Shown one piece after another: positions 16,805 through 26,136 of a stretch of DNA of 64,000 bases. The position numbers were made by a program, and so were the translations under genes. The first letter of the stretch is position 1, and each line of letters opens with the position of its first letter. Origin of the DNA: Chryseobacterium cupriresistens (lineage in GTDB: Bacteria; Bacteroidota; Bacteroidia; Flavobacteriales; Weeksellaceae); the NCBI RefSeq assembly GCF_046614675.1, contig NZ_JBKKJT010000001.1, forward strand, positions 868,001 through 932,000. The letters run 5' to 3'. The notes under the pieces were generated by a model. It did no database searches, was not told the DNA's origin, and saw nothing but the letters and a program-made list of their open reading frames with translations.

Positions 16805-17980
16805 ATGAAAAAAATCGCTGCTTTTTTATTCGCTTCTGTTGCTATGCAAAGTATTGGAGCTCAAAGTTTCATTCAGGCTTATCAGGACAGGGCGGATATG
16901 GTAAATCAAACCAATATTACCACTTACCTTCAGGAATTTGCTAATCTAGGGGTGAAAACCACGGGTTCACCAGCTAATGCCAATGCGCTGACATGGCTCA
17001 AAAACAAGTATCTTTCTTACGGATATACAGCCAGCCAGATTGGAGAAGACCCTTTTACAGCAGGGAGCTATAATTCTAAAAACCTTGTTATTACCAAAAC
17101 AGGAACGGTATACCCCAATAAATACGTAATCATTTGCGGACATTTCGACAGTATCACTGGCCTGGGAATCAATGATAACGGAAGCGGAACGTCTATCATT
17201 CTTGAAGCAGCAAGAATTCTGAAAGATGTTCCGACTGAATATTCTATAAAATTCATTCACTTCTCCGGGGAAGAGCAAGGACTTCTGGGAAGCAAACATT
17301 ATGTCAACAATGTAGCGTATCAGAGCAGCACCCGTGTTCTGGATATTAAACTTGTTTTTAATCTCGATCAGGTAGGTGGTGTTATGGGAAATAACAACAA
17401 TACCGTTTACTGTGATGAGGATCAGGGCGGACTTTCTTCCAATAATGCCGCTTCGGCTGCTGTAACTCAGGAACTGAGAAACTGTACAGCGCTCTACTCT
17501 CCTCTTCTGACTGCCGTAGATCCGGCTGCTGATACAGATTATATTCCTTTTGAACAAAAAGGTGAAGTGATCACAGGCTTTTTTGAAAGAATAAGAAGTA
17601 CCTATCCACATACAGTGAATGATACTTTTGCCAACACTGATCCTGTTTATATTTACAAGATAGGAAAAGCTTCTGTGGGAGCATTGCAGCATTTCGCCGT
17701 TGCCACCGGTACGTTGGGAACGAATGAAACCATCGGAAAAAATACGTTGGAAAGTGTGAAAATCTATCCAAATCCAGCCAAAGATGTTATCAATATTGAA
17801 CTTCCGGACTCCGGAATTAAAAATTTCACTTTTGAAATAACAGATTTTCAGGGGCGTTCCATTTTCAGGAGAAACAATGAAACAAGTATTAATGCTTCAG
17901 GCCTGGAAAACGGAGCTTATATCGGAATTTTAAAAATTGGAGATCAAAAGGTTGTCAGAAAAGTGATGATTGAAAGATAA
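16805..17980 (+). CDS. Secreted M28 peptidase with T9SS tail (copy 2)
   Basis: 391 residues with the same architecture as copy 1: signal peptide ending 'IGAQ', M28 domain with His113, Asp115, Asp124, the Glu-Glu pair in 'FSGEEQG' and a late His in 'YPHTVND', then the sorting tail ('KIYPNPAKDVINIEL'). It begins only 58 bases after copy 1 with no terminator between, so it is probably co-transcribed. Very close to copy 3 over 'CDEDQGG' to 'FFERIRSTYPH', where copy 1 differs. A terminator follows at 17997-18034. Confidence 0.93.
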   Translation: MKKIAAFLFASVAMQSIGAQSFIQAYQDRADMVNQTNITTYLQEFANLGVKTTGSPANANALTWLKNKYLSYGYTASQIGEDPFTAGSYNSKNLVITKTGTVYPNKYVIICGHFDSITGLGINDNGSGTSIILEAARILKDVPTEYSIKFIHFSGEEQGLLGSKHYVNNVAYQSSTRVLDIKLVFNLDQVGGVMGNNNNTVYCDEDQGGLSSNNAASAAVTQELRNCTALYSPLLTAVDPAADTDYIPFEQKGEVITGFFERIRSTYPHTVNDTFANTDPVYIYKIGKASVGALQHFAVATGTLGTNETIGKNTLESVKIYPNPAKDVINIELPDSGIKNFTFEITDFQGRSIFRRNNETSINASGLENGAYIGILKIGDQKVVRKVMIER

Positions 17981-17996
17981 ACCAGTATACAATACG

Positions 17997-18034
17997 AAAA
18001 AAAGACTTTTGAAGCTATTCAAAGGTCTTTTTTT
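17997..18034 (+). terminator. Intrinsic terminator after M28 copy 2
   Basis: Thirteen-bp stem with one wobble (18001-18013 with 18018-18030), loop GCTA, A-run before and T-run after. Confidence 0.88.
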
Positions 18035-18146
18035 TTGCCAGAACTGCATTATACTATTCATAAGGTAATTACGATAATTAATATGATATTCATAATAAAT
18101 ATTATTTTATTTTAACACATTAAACACTTCGTTGTGATTTATTTAC

Positions 18147-18154
18147 TACATTCG
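18147..18154 (+). promoter_or_regulatory. Weak -7 box for M28 copy 3
   Basis: TACATTCG differs from TAnnTTTG at one base. It lies 22 bases before the ATG at 18176 and downstream of the copy 2 terminator, so copy 3 needs its own promoter. Confidence 0.4.
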
Positions 18155-18175
18155 TGTCACCAAATAATATTATAT

Positions 18176-19345
18176 ATGAAAAAATTCACAACACTTTTAT
18201 GCTCAGCATTGATGATGCAGAGTATTGCGGCTCAAACTTTTATTCAGGCTTACAAAGACAGAGCAGATATGGTTACCCAAACCAATATCACCACCAATCT
18301 TCAGGAGTTTAGTAATTTAGGGGTAAAAACAACAGGTTCAGTAGCGAATACCAATACATTGAACTGGATCAAAAACAAGTATCTTTCTTACGGTTATACG
18401 GCCAGCCAGATAGAAGAAAGTCCTTTTACCTTTGGAAGCACCAGTTCGAAAAATTTAATTATTACCAAAACCGGAACGCTTTATCCTAACAAATATGTTA
18501 TTATCTGCGGACATTTCGATACCATTTATGGCCCGGGAGTGAATGATAATGGCAGCGGAACTTCAATTATACTGGAAGCCGCAAGAATTCTGAGAAATGT
18601 TCCTACTGAATATTCTATAAAGTTCATTCATTTTTCCGGGGAAGAACAAGGGCTAAAAGGAAGCAGCCATTATGTGAATAATGTAGTATATCAGGGAGGT
18701 GTCCGCAAATTGGATATCAAACTGGTTTTCAATCTGGATCAGGTAGGCGGCGTGAAAGGAAATAATAATACCACCGTATATTGTGATGAAGATCAGGGAG
18801 GAGTATCCAGTAATAATGCAGCTTCTGCAGCTGTCACACAACAACTGAGAAATTGTACTGCACTCTACTCACCTCTTCTGACTGCCGTAGATCCGGCAGC
18901 TGATACGGATTATATTCCTTTCGAACAGAAAGGTGAAGTGATTACCGGATTTTTTGAAAGGATAAGAAGCACTTATCCTCACAGTTCTAAGGATACTTTC
19001 ACCAATATGGATCCTGTTTACGTATACAAGATCGGAAAAGCAACCGTGGGTGCCCTACAGCATTTTGCAGCAGCATCAACTACCATGAGCAAACCCGCAT
19101 CAAAAAATTCACTGGAAGCTGTAAAGATCTATCCTAATCCAGCCAATAATCTAATTAATATTGACTTACCGGATTTTAAGGGAATGGATTTCAGTTTTGA
19201 AATCAGCAATTCTTTGGGAAGGTCACTTTTAAAAGTCAATAACGAAAGAAAGGTTAATGTTTCATCCCTTCAGAACGGAATCTATGTTGGAGTTTTGAAA
19301 GTGGGTGAAGAAACCCTTGTTAAGAATATTATGATTGAAAGATAA
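18176..19345 (+). CDS. Secreted M28 peptidase with T9SS tail (copy 3)
   Basis: The start at 18176 gives a proper signal peptide (MKKFTTLL..., cleavage after 'IAAQ') and 389 residues; an upstream GTG at 18134 would mask it. The M28 zinc site is intact (His-Phe-Asp near 113-115, 'VNDNGSG', 'FSGEEQG', late His in 'YPHSSKD') and the sorting tail is present ('KIYPNPANNLINIDL'). Separated from copy 2 by a terminator. Closest to copy 2, so the second duplication is probably the younger one, or the two have exchanged sequence. Confidence 0.93.
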   Translation: MKKFTTLLCSALMMQSIAAQTFIQAYKDRADMVTQTNITTNLQEFSNLGVKTTGSVANTNTLNWIKNKYLSYGYTASQIEESPFTFGSTSSKNLIITKTGTLYPNKYVIICGHFDTIYGPGVNDNGSGTSIILEAARILRNVPTEYSIKFIHFSGEEQGLKGSSHYVNNVVYQGGVRKLDIKLVFNLDQVGGVKGNNNTTVYCDEDQGGVSSNNAASAAVTQQLRNCTALYSPLLTAVDPAADTDYIPFEQKGEVITGFFERIRSTYPHSSKDTFTNMDPVYVYKIGKATVGALQHFAAASTTMSKPASKNSLEAVKIYPNPANNLINIDLPDFKGMDFSFEISNSLGRSLLKVNNERKVNVSSLQNGIYVGVLKVGEETLVKNIMIER

Positions 19346-19367
19346 GAAATCAATTCATTGATAATAA

Positions 19368-19405
19368 AAAACAGCAGGGTTATTCTATTCCTGCTGTTTT
19401 GTTTT
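19368..19405. terminator. Terminator between M28 copy 3 and the S41 gene
   Basis: Eleven-bp perfect stem (19368-19378 with 19390-19400) with T-rich ends on both strands, between convergent genes. Confidence 0.85.
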
Positions 19406-19433
19406 TATGCATTAAATACAACCACATAGAATT

Positions 19434-20798
19434 TTAAAGCTCTTCAACAATCTGTTCTCTTGTTTTGTTATTTAAATCAATACCTTTTATAGGGATAAGC
19501 TTGTTAGGTAATATATTTCCTGCCGGCCTGATCCATTCCTTGACCCCAAAAAGGAAATCAAGTTTGGTGTTGGGAGTCTGAAAGCTAATCAGTTCACCAA
19601 AATGATTGGGATGTCCTCTTTCAGGTGCTTCACCTACTACTTCTGCCAATTTGTTATCCAAAACCATGACGCTGAACATCATAGCACTGGAAAATGTATT
19701 TTCCCCAACAATGATATAAGTCTTCCCATGGAATCGCAACGGATTTTCACCCGCTGTTACAGAACGAGAACGGATCGGATAGTAATCACCATCTTTTATT
19801 TTGCTATATTCTGCAGATTCTTTATTGTTTGCTTTTAAATAATCAGCGTATTCTTTACTTTTTTTAAATTTTCCCTGATAAGTATAATACGTTTTATCTG
19901 AAAAATAGTTAATAAGCAAATTTCCAACCGCAGAATTTCCTCCGGAATTGTTGTGAACATCAATGACTAAATTTTTAGCATTGTCTTTTTTGATCTGACT
20001 GAAAATACTGTCCAATTTTGTTTTCCATTCTTCCAGAGTGAATGTATTTCTGTCATCAAAAGTATTGACTGTCAAATAAGCATAATCCTTTATTTTTTTA
20101 TAATCAAGAGGTTTAAGATCTTCTTTTCTCTTAGGCTGAGACTTTGAAGCATTGGCTTTCAGCTGTTCCAGAGAAATACTTTTAACCACTGTTTGCAGAC
20201 CGCTTTTAAACTTCAGGTTGTAGTCATCTGTGATAAAGTAACAGTACTTATTAATCATTATCCAAAACCGATCAACGGCTATGGGTATTCGTTCTTCTTT
20301 AGCGCCCGGAATAGTCTGGGCACAGGTCTCCAGGACTTCATGAATTGGTATATTATTCAGCGAAATCACTTCGTCACCAATAGTAGGTTTACTGTCTGAA
20401 TAGTTTTCCGTAAGAAGCATTTTGCCATTTTCATATTTGAATTTCAACGGTAAAACTTTCATGCTTTTTCTAATGCTGTCTGTAACACAAAAGTCAGACA
20501 TTGAGCTATGTTCGTCGTTCAATGTGACAATCAAAGGCTTTGCTAGGTAATAAAAATCCTTCTGCGTCATGCCATCTTTCAGAGAATTACGGATATCTGT
20601 ATATTTTTTTTCAAATTCTGATTTTGAAATTTCTGTATAGGGATTGACGTGTGCATTGGTTATTTTGGCCTTAATAAAGTCTATATCCTGCTCCAGCTGC
20701 TGCTTAGTAAATTTCTGAGAATAAAGTTCGTTACAGTTTTTCTGAGCAAAAGCAGATTGAACAAACAAAACTGCAAGTAAGGTTAATTTTAATTTCAT
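19434..20798 (-). CDS. Exported S41-family peptidase-like protein
   Basis: 454 residues with a signal peptide (cleavage after 'SAFAQ'). The central and C-terminal part resembles S41 tail-specific proteases: a strand-turn 'LVIDVHNNSGGNSAVGNLL' equivalent to the usual DLRGNGGG, and 'VGENTFSSAMMFS' at the place of the nucleophile Ser. A PDZ-like region may lie around 120-200. Probably periplasmic. The catalytic Lys is not obvious, so activity is uncertain. It lies 63 bases downstream of hisIE in the same direction, with no clear terminator between. Confidence 0.8.
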   Translation of the reverse strand: MKLKLTLLAVLFVQSAFAQKNCNELYSQKFTKQQLEQDIDFIKAKITNAHVNPYTEISKSEFEKKYTDIRNSLKDGMTQKDFYYLAKPLIVTLNDEHSSMSDFCVTDSIRKSMKVLPLKFKYENGKMLLTENYSDSKPTIGDEVISLNNIPIHEVLETCAQTIPGAKEERIPIAVDRFWIMINKYCYFITDDYNLKFKSGLQTVVKSISLEQLKANASKSQPKRKEDLKPLDYKKIKDYAYLTVNTFDDRNTFTLEEWKTKLDSIFSQIKKDNAKNLVIDVHNNSGGNSAVGNLLINYFSDKTYYTYQGKFKKSKEYADYLKANNKESAEYSKIKDGDYYPIRSRSVTAGENPLRFHGKTYIIVGENTFSSAMMFSVMVLDNKLAEVVGEAPERGHPNHFGELISFQTPNTKLDFLFGVKEWIRPAGNILPNKLIPIKGIDLNNKTREQIVEEL

Positions 20799-20861
20799 AG
20801 ATATTCGTTTCCGAAGGATTAGTGGCTTGATATTTACTTTTGTTACAGTTGAGAAAGTTGT

Positions 20862-21449
20862 TTATTTATTCCTGCTTTTAAGAATCTCTTCAATCTCCTC
20901 CATTGAAAATCCTTTGGCTTTCAATAAAATTAAAAAGTGATACAGCAGATCTGCAGCTTCGTTTTTAAAGAGATCATCATTATTGTCTTTTGCTTCTATA
21001 ACCAATTCTACGGCTTCCTCTCCTACTTTTTGAGCCATTTTATTGATTCCTCTCTGATATAATGAGTAAGTATATGAGTCTTCAGCCTTCGTATCTATTC
21101 TCTGAGAGATTTTTTCTTCCAGTTCATACAGAAATCCTTTAGTATTTTTTTCCCCGAAACAACTAAAACTGCCTGTATGACAAACCACATTTTTCGGAAC
21201 AGCTTTAATTAAAATGGTATCCTGATCACAGTCGATGTCAATACTTTTTACCGTTAAAAAATTACCCGATTCCTCACCTTTTGTCCACAGTCTGTTTTTG
21301 GAACGGCTGAAAAAAGTAACAATTCCTTCTGCCTGTGTTTTTTCAAAAGCTTCCTCGTTCATGTAGCCCAGCATCAAAACCTGCAATGTTCTGTTGTCCT
21401 GAATAACCACAGGTACAAGGCCATTATCTTTATTAAAATCTATTTTCAT
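20862..21449 (-). CDS. hisIE: Bifunctional phosphoribosyl-AMP cyclohydrolase / phosphoribosyl-ATP pyrophosphatase
   Basis: 195 residues: N-terminal HisI domain (about 1-105, 'WTKGEESGNFL', 'DIDCDQDT', 'CHTGSFSCFG') and C-terminal HisE domain (about 110-195, 'EEAVELVIEAK', 'EAADLLYHFLILL'). It performs steps 2 and 3 of histidine synthesis in the cytoplasm. Last gene of the his operon. Its ATG overlaps the hisF stop by four bases (21446-21449). Confidence 0.97.
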   Translation of the reverse strand: MKIDFNKDNGLVPVVIQDNRTLQVLMLGYMNEEAFEKTQAEGIVTFFSRSKNRLWTKGEESGNFLTVKSIDIDCDQDTILIKAVPKNVVCHTGSFSCFGEKNTKGFLYELEEKISQRIDTKAEDSYTYSLYQRGINKMAQKVGEEAVELVIEAKDNNDDLFKNEAADLLYHFLILLKAKGFSMEEIEEILKSRNK

Positions 21450-22198
21450 CGTACTTCAATTTTTTGAGTTTTTAACTGTTGTTTCAAATCCTGAATTCCT
21501 ATTTCATTAAAGTGGAAAATACTGGCTGCCAAGCCTCCTGTAGCTTTTGTTTCATTAAATACTTTAACAAAATCATCAATGGTACCAGCGCCTCCGGAAG
21601 CAATCACCGGAATGCTTATATTTTCTGAAACCAGCTTTGTAATCCTAATATCAAAACCGTTTTTTGTACCATCACCATCCATGGAAGTCAGCAATATTTC
21701 ACCTGCTCCTAATGCTGCTGCTTCTTGAGCCCATTCCATCGTTAAAAGTGCTGTGGCTTCTCTTCCTCCTTTGATATGAACCAGATCTTTATCTCCCACC
21801 AGTCTTGTATCAATGGCTACCACAACGCATTGGCTTCCGAATTCTTGGGCCAGATCAGAAATAAGACCCGGATTTTTTACGGCTGAAGAATTAATGCTGA
21901 TCTTGTCTGCTCCTGCCTCCAAAAGATTTCTCACATCCTCTACAGACGAAATTCCGCCTCCTACTGTAAAAGGGATACTTAATTCTTTCGCGATATCTTT
22001 TACCAGCTCCACAAATGTTTTTCTATCTTCAATGGTCGCTGTAATATCCAGAAAAACAAGCTCATCAGCTCCTTCCTGCTCATATTTTTTGGCAAGTTCT
22101 ACCGGATCTCCGGCACTTTTTAGATCTTCAAAGTTAACACCTTTTACAGTCGCTCCATCCTTAATATCCAGACATGGGATAATTCTTTTCTTAAGCAT
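21446..22198 (-). CDS. hisF: Imidazole glycerol phosphate synthase, cyclase subunit
   Basis: A (beta/alpha)8 barrel that, with HisH, makes IGP and AICAR from PRFAR. The start at 22198 (MLKKRIIPCLDIK) puts the catalytic Asp at position 11, the canonical HisF number; another ATG two codons earlier (22204) is also possible. The second catalytic Asp is in 'VVVAIDTR'. Phosphate-binding loops 'GGGISS' and 'ASGGAG' are present. It overlaps the end of hisA by a few bases. Confidence 0.97.
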   Translation of the reverse strand: MLKKRIIPCLDIKDGATVKGVNFEDLKSAGDPVELAKKYEQEGADELVFLDITATIEDRKTFVELVKDIAKELSIPFTVGGGISSVEDVRNLLEAGADKISINSSAVKNPGLISDLAQEFGSQCVVVAIDTRLVGDKDLVHIKGGREATALLTMEWAQEAAALGAGEILLTSMDGDGTKNGFDIRITKLVSENISIPVIASGGAGTIDDFVKVFNETKATGGLAASIFHFNEIGIQDLKQQLKTQKIEVR

Positions 22199-22913
22199 TT
22201 TCAATAAAATTTTGAAGTTGTTGTAAACTTATTTTTCCCTCATAAATTGCTTTTCCAATGATTGTTCCCGCACAGCCGATATCCTTCATCTTATAAACAT
22301 CAGCAATACCTGAAATACCGCCGCTTGCTACCAGCTGAACAGATGTTTTATATAAAATCTCAATATAGAGCCCTGTTGAGGGGCCTTCCAGCATCCCATC
22401 TTTTGCAATATCAGTACAAATAGCGGTCTGTATTCCTTTTTCCTGATACTGAAGGATAAAATCAATGATATCATGAGCGCTTTCTTCCAGCCATCCGGAT
22501 GTTTTAATCTTTCTGTTTTCACAGTCTGCACCCAAAATGATCTTCTCCGCTCCATATTTTTCAATCATTCCAAAACAAAATTCAGGATTCTGAACGGCAA
22601 TACTTCCTAAAGTGATCTGCTTTGCCCCGGAATTAAAGGCGGTTTCAATATCTTCCTGAGTTTTTAGCCCTCCTCCAAAATCGATATGCAGCGAAGTAGA
22701 ACGGGCAATATTTTCCAGAACTTTCTGGTTGACAATATGCTTTGATTTCGCCCCATCAAGATCCACCAAATGAAGGTATTGAATCCCAAAGCTTTCAAAC
22801 TCTTTTGCCACTTCTACAGGATCTTCATTATATATTTTCTTTGTATTGTAATCTCCTTTTGACAAACGGACACATTTCCCGTCGATAATATCAATAGCCG
22901 GAATTATTTTCAT
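22191..22913 (-). CDS. hisA: ProFAR isomerase
   Basis: 240 residues, the usual length for HisA, a half-barrel duplication like HisF. Catalytic Asp8 in 'MKIIPAIDII' and a second Asp in 'AICTDIAKDG'; phosphate loops 'DFGGGLKT' and 'ASGGISG'. It converts ProFAR to PRFAR, the substrate of HisHF. It lies two bases after the hisH stop. Confidence 0.97.
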   Translation of the reverse strand: MKIIPAIDIIDGKCVRLSKGDYNTKKIYNEDPVEVAKEFESFGIQYLHLVDLDGAKSKHIVNQKVLENIARSTSLHIDFGGGLKTQEDIETAFNSGAKQITLGSIAVQNPEFCFGMIEKYGAEKIILGADCENRKIKTSGWLEESAHDIIDFILQYQEKGIQTAICTDIAKDGMLEGPSTGLYIEILYKTSVQLVASGGISGIADVYKMKDIGCAGTIIGKAIYEGKISLQQLQNFIENA

Positions 22914-22915
22914 GA

Positions 22916-23494
22916 TTATAAATTTATAAAGTTCTTAACGATCTGATTTCCCACTATTCCCGATTTTTCCGGGTGAAACTGTACTGCATAGAAATTGTCT
23001 TTCTGCAAAGAAGCACTGAATGGCAGGATATAATCACAAACCGATGTTGTATAGTCTGACAGTTCACAATAATAGCTGTGAACGAAATACACATCACTAC
23101 TCTTTTCAATTCCTGAAAACAGTGGCGAAGTCTGTCCGGAAATGGTATTCCAGCCCATATGGGGAACAATATCCTTTGCCGGAAACTTTCTGACATTGAT
23201 ATCAAAAATCCCCATTCCTTCGGTATCTCCTTCTTCATTTTCCCCGCACATCAGCTGCATACCCAGGCATATTCCTAAAACCGGCTGTGTAAGACCAGGA
23301 ATCAACAGATCAAGCTCTTTTTCCTTCAGCAGTTTCATGGTTGATGAAGCTTCTCCCACACCCGGAAAGATCACTTTATCAGCTTTTAAAATCTGTTCGG
23401 GATCATCGGTGATCACAGAATCAACATTCAGTCTGTTGAGGGCATTCTGAACGGAATTTACGTTTCCTCCGTTGTATTTTATTATGGCGATCAT
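22916..23494 (-). CDS. hisH: Imidazole glycerol phosphate synthase, glutamine amidotransferase subunit
   Basis: 192 residues, class I glutamine amidotransferase. Nucleophile Cys in 'LGICLGMQL', with the His and Glu of the triad in 'AVQFHPEKSG'. It supplies ammonia to HisF. It starts two bases after the hisB stop, so the genes are translationally coupled. Confidence 0.97.
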   Translation of the reverse strand: MIAIIKYNGGNVNSVQNALNRLNVDSVITDDPEQILKADKVIFPGVGEASSTMKLLKEKELDLLIPGLTQPVLGICLGMQLMCGENEEGDTEGMGIFDINVRKFPAKDIVPHMGWNTISGQTSPLFSGIEKSSDVYFVHSYYCELSDYTTSVCDYILPFSASLQKDNFYAVQFHPEKSGIVGNQIVKNFINL

Positions 23495-23496
23495 AT

Positions 23497-24591
23497 TTAT
23501 AAACTTCCTTTTGTAGAAGGCAGACTGTAATTAGTATCTGATTGATTCACTGCCATTTTAACAGCCTTTGCAAAGGCTTTAAAGATGGATTCAATTTTGT
23601 GGTGTTCGTTATCCCCTTCTGCTTTGATGTTCAGATTCGATTTTGAAGCATCTGTAAATGATTTAAAAAAGTGAAAAAACATTTCCGTAGGTACATCTCC
23701 TATTTTTTCTCTTTTAAATTCTGCATCCCAAACCAGCCATGATCTTCCTCCGAAATCGATAGCCACCTGAGAAAGACAGTCATCCATCGGAAGTAGGAAA
23801 CCATATCGCTCAATACCTTTTTTCTTTCCTAAGGCTTTTAAAATAGCTTCTCCCAGCACAATTCCAGTATCTTCTATCGTGTGGTGTTCATCTACGGCAA
23901 GATCACCGTTCACTTTAATCGTAAGATCCATATTTCCGTGTCTGGCAATCTGGTCCAGCATGTGATCAAAAAATTTAAGCCCGGTTGAAATATCTGATTT
24001 TCCGTTTCCATCAAGATTGACCGTAATTTCTATATCTGTTTCATTGGTTTTTCTGGATACTTTAGCCTTTCTCATTCCTGATTTTAAGAACTGATAGATC
24101 TCCGACCATTTTAAAGTAGATAGCTCCGCTTCGCTATTTAAGTTTTTGTTAAGGTAAATAGCTTTAGTACCAAGATTTTTAGCAAGTTGAACATCAGTAC
24201 TTCGATCACCAATTACATAGGAATTTTCAAGGTCGTAATTCCCATAAATATATTTTCCGAGCATTCCAACTCCGGGTTTTCTGGTGGGAAGATTTTGGGA
24301 TTCAAAGCTTCTGTCAATCAAAATATCACTAAAAATGATCCCTTCATTTTCGAATGCCTGCAGCATTTTTTCCTGTGGTTTTATGAAATCTTCTTCAGGA
24401 AAACTTTCAGTTCCCAACCCATCCTGATTGGTTACCATTACCAATTCATAATCTAATTCATTGACAATTTTTGCAAGGTTTTGAAAAACTCCCGGATAAA
24501 ACTCAAGCTTTTCCAGAGAATCTACCTGAAAATCTGTAGGCGGTTCAATAATTAACGTTCCGTCGCGGTCTATAAAGAGTACTTTTTTCAT
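23497..24591 (-). CDS. hisB: Bifunctional histidinol-phosphatase / imidazoleglycerol-phosphate dehydratase
   Basis: 364 residues, the fused enzyme type known from enterobacteria and Bacteroidota. N-terminal HAD phosphatase (about 1-165; nucleophile Asp8 and Asp10 in 'FIDRDGTLI'). C-terminal dehydratase (about 172-364; His-rich manganese motifs 'FFDHMLDQIARHG', 'DEHHTIEDTG', 'EGDNEHHKIES'). It catalyses the 6th and 8th steps of the pathway. Confidence 0.97.
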   Translation of the reverse strand: MKKVLFIDRDGTLIIEPPTDFQVDSLEKLEFYPGVFQNLAKIVNELDYELVMVTNQDGLGTESFPEEDFIKPQEKMLQAFENEGIIFSDILIDRSFESQNLPTRKPGVGMLGKYIYGNYDLENSYVIGDRSTDVQLAKNLGTKAIYLNKNLNSEAELSTLKWSEIYQFLKSGMRKAKVSRKTNETDIEITVNLDGNGKSDISTGLKFFDHMLDQIARHGNMDLTIKVNGDLAVDEHHTIEDTGIVLGEAILKALGKKKGIERYGFLLPMDDCLSQVAIDFGGRSWLVWDAEFKREKIGDVPTEMFFHFFKSFTDASKSNLNIKAEGDNEHHKIESIFKAFAKAVKMAVNQSDTNYSLPSTKGSL

Positions 24592-24610
24592 ATGTTTTTT
24601 ATATTTTTTT

Positions 24611-24668
24611 AACCATTAAAATGAATGAATCTTAAATTTCTTATGATCTTCATTTTTTCTTAATGGTT
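24611..24668. repeat. Palindromic repeat family II, copy 1 (hisB-hisC spacer)
   Basis: Ends are the perfect inverted pair AACCATTAA (24611-24619) and TTAATGGTT (24660-24668). Inside the left end is ATGAAT and inside the right end TTCATT. The same ends occur again at 25727-25858. Confidence 0.6.
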
Positions 24669-24674
24669 TATGTT

Positions 24675-25700
24675 TTACATTCCTTTTAAAAAGTTAATTA
24701 ATTTTTCATTTTCAGTACGGTTTCCCACATTAATTCTGATACATCCGGGAATCGCAGGATCTCTTCTGCTGGTTAAAATCTCTTCTTCAAGCATTTTTCC
24801 GTATACACGATCCACATTATCCATTCTGATCAGGAAAAAATTGGCATCCGTTGAAAAGACTTTGGAAATACATTGAATTCCTTCAAACTGCTGTTTTAGC
24901 CATGTTCTCTCTTCCAGAATACGGTTTACGTTTCCCTGAAGTCTGTTTTTATCCTCCAGCGTTTTTAAAATCAGCTCCTGGCTCAAAACATTCACATTAT
25001 AAGGCGCTTTTACAGTATTAATAAAGCTGATAATCTCTTCAGATGCATAAGCCATCCCTACTCTTGCTCCGGCAATTCCCCAAGCTTTGGAAAACGTCTG
25101 CAATACAATCAGATTGGAATATTGATTCAACAGCTCCAGACTTGATTTTTTTTCTGAAAATTCAATATAAGCTTCATCCACCACGACAATGCCGTTGAAA
25201 TTCTGAAGGTAAAATTCAATATCATCCACACTGTTTCCGGTAGGGTTATTAGGAGAACATAAAAAGAAAATCTTCAGTGAAGAATCATCTGCCATCTTTA
25301 AGAAATTATCTTTTACGATTTCGAAGTTTTCATCCAGATCCAGTTTCAGAACTTTATTTTCATTGATGGCTGCATAGAAACCATACATCGCGAAAGACGG
25401 ATTCATCATCAGAATGGCATCTTTTTTAGGCTCACAGAAAATTTTGATGATAAGGTCTATCAGCTCGTCACTTCCGTTTCCTATGGCGATCTGTGAAGGT
25501 GAAAGGTTTTTAAGCTCTGCAAGCTTGGTTTTAAGCTTTTTTTGGGTTGAATCCGGATAGCGGTTGCATTCTCCAAAAGGACTTTCATTCGCATCCAGCA
25601 TGACAGGAGCATTAAATTCATTATGATCCCTGAAACTGATGTAGGGCTGTAATTGTAATATATTGTCTCTTACTAAAGTTTTGATACTTTTATTTTTCAT
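24675..25700 (-). CDS. hisC: Histidinol-phosphate aminotransferase
   Basis: 341 residues, fold type I PLP aminotransferase. The PLP Lys lies in 'LQTFSKAWGIAGARVG'; 'SPNNPTGN' and 'VVDEAYIEF' are the usual cofactor motifs. It makes histidinol phosphate from imidazole acetol phosphate and glutamate. It is flanked on both sides by palindromic repeats of family II. Confidence 0.96.
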   Translation of the reverse strand: MKNKSIKTLVRDNILQLQPYISFRDHNEFNAPVMLDANESPFGECNRYPDSTQKKLKTKLAELKNLSPSQIAIGNGSDELIDLIIKIFCEPKKDAILMMNPSFAMYGFYAAINENKVLKLDLDENFEIVKDNFLKMADDSSLKIFFLCSPNNPTGNSVDDIEFYLQNFNGIVVVDEAYIEFSEKKSSLELLNQYSNLIVLQTFSKAWGIAGARVGMAYASEEIISFINTVKAPYNVNVLSQELILKTLEDKNRLQGNVNRILEERTWLKQQFEGIQCISKVFSTDANFFLIRMDNVDRVYGKMLEEEILTSRRDPAIPGCIRINVGNRTENEKLINFLKGM

Positions 25701-25726
25701 TGCATTGTTTATTTAAAACTATTTTT

Positions 25727-25858
25727 AAACCATTAAGATGAATTAAGTTATTAAGAATAATGAAGAAAATATCTTCCGATCTTTATTAAGCATTGAGCTA
25801 AATTCAAATGTATTTGAATCTTAATTTTACTTAAAAGTTTCATTTTTCTTAATGGTTT
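25727..25858. repeat. Palindromic repeat family II, copy 2 (hisC-hisD spacer)
   Basis: Begins with AAACCATTAAGATG (25727-25740) and ends with TTAATGGTTT (25849-25858). It contains an inner hairpin ATTCAAA/TTTGAAT around 25802-25819. Longer than copy 1 but with the same ends. Confidence 0.6.
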
Positions 25859-25874
25859 AAATTCTTTTTTGGGT

Positions 25875-26125
25875 AAACGCAAGGGCGCAAAGTTTTTTAA
25901 TCTTTATGTTTCTTCAAGGCGCAAGAAAATCAAAGATTTTCAGCAAGTGATGTGTCATTATTTTTTTCCACAGATTTCACAAATTTCACAGATTTTTCAT
26001 ATTTGCCTTCTTCATTTGGAGAATCTGTGAGAGATCAAAATATTTGGCATTCAATTTTATCGGAGATAAAATCCTTGCGTCTTAAAAAGGGTTTTCATTA
26101 TAATTCTCTTGCGTCTTTGCGTTTT
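25875..26125. repeat. Palindromic repeat family I, copy 1 (hisC-hisD spacer)
   Basis: Left end AAACGCAAGGGCGCAAAG, right end TTGCGTCTTTGCGTTTT: an imperfect terminal inverted repeat. Inner hairpins GAAAATC/GATTTTC and TTTTATC/GATAAAA are shared with copy 2 at 27431-27595. This copy has about 75 extra bases with short 'CACAGATTT' direct repeats. Confidence 0.65.
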
Positions 26126-26136
26126 CCAACAATTAA

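Noticed and set aside
16967..17692. Minus-strand ORF of 241 codons inside M28 copy 2
   Set aside because: Antisense shadow of a conserved peptidase gene, composition unlike a protein of this genome.
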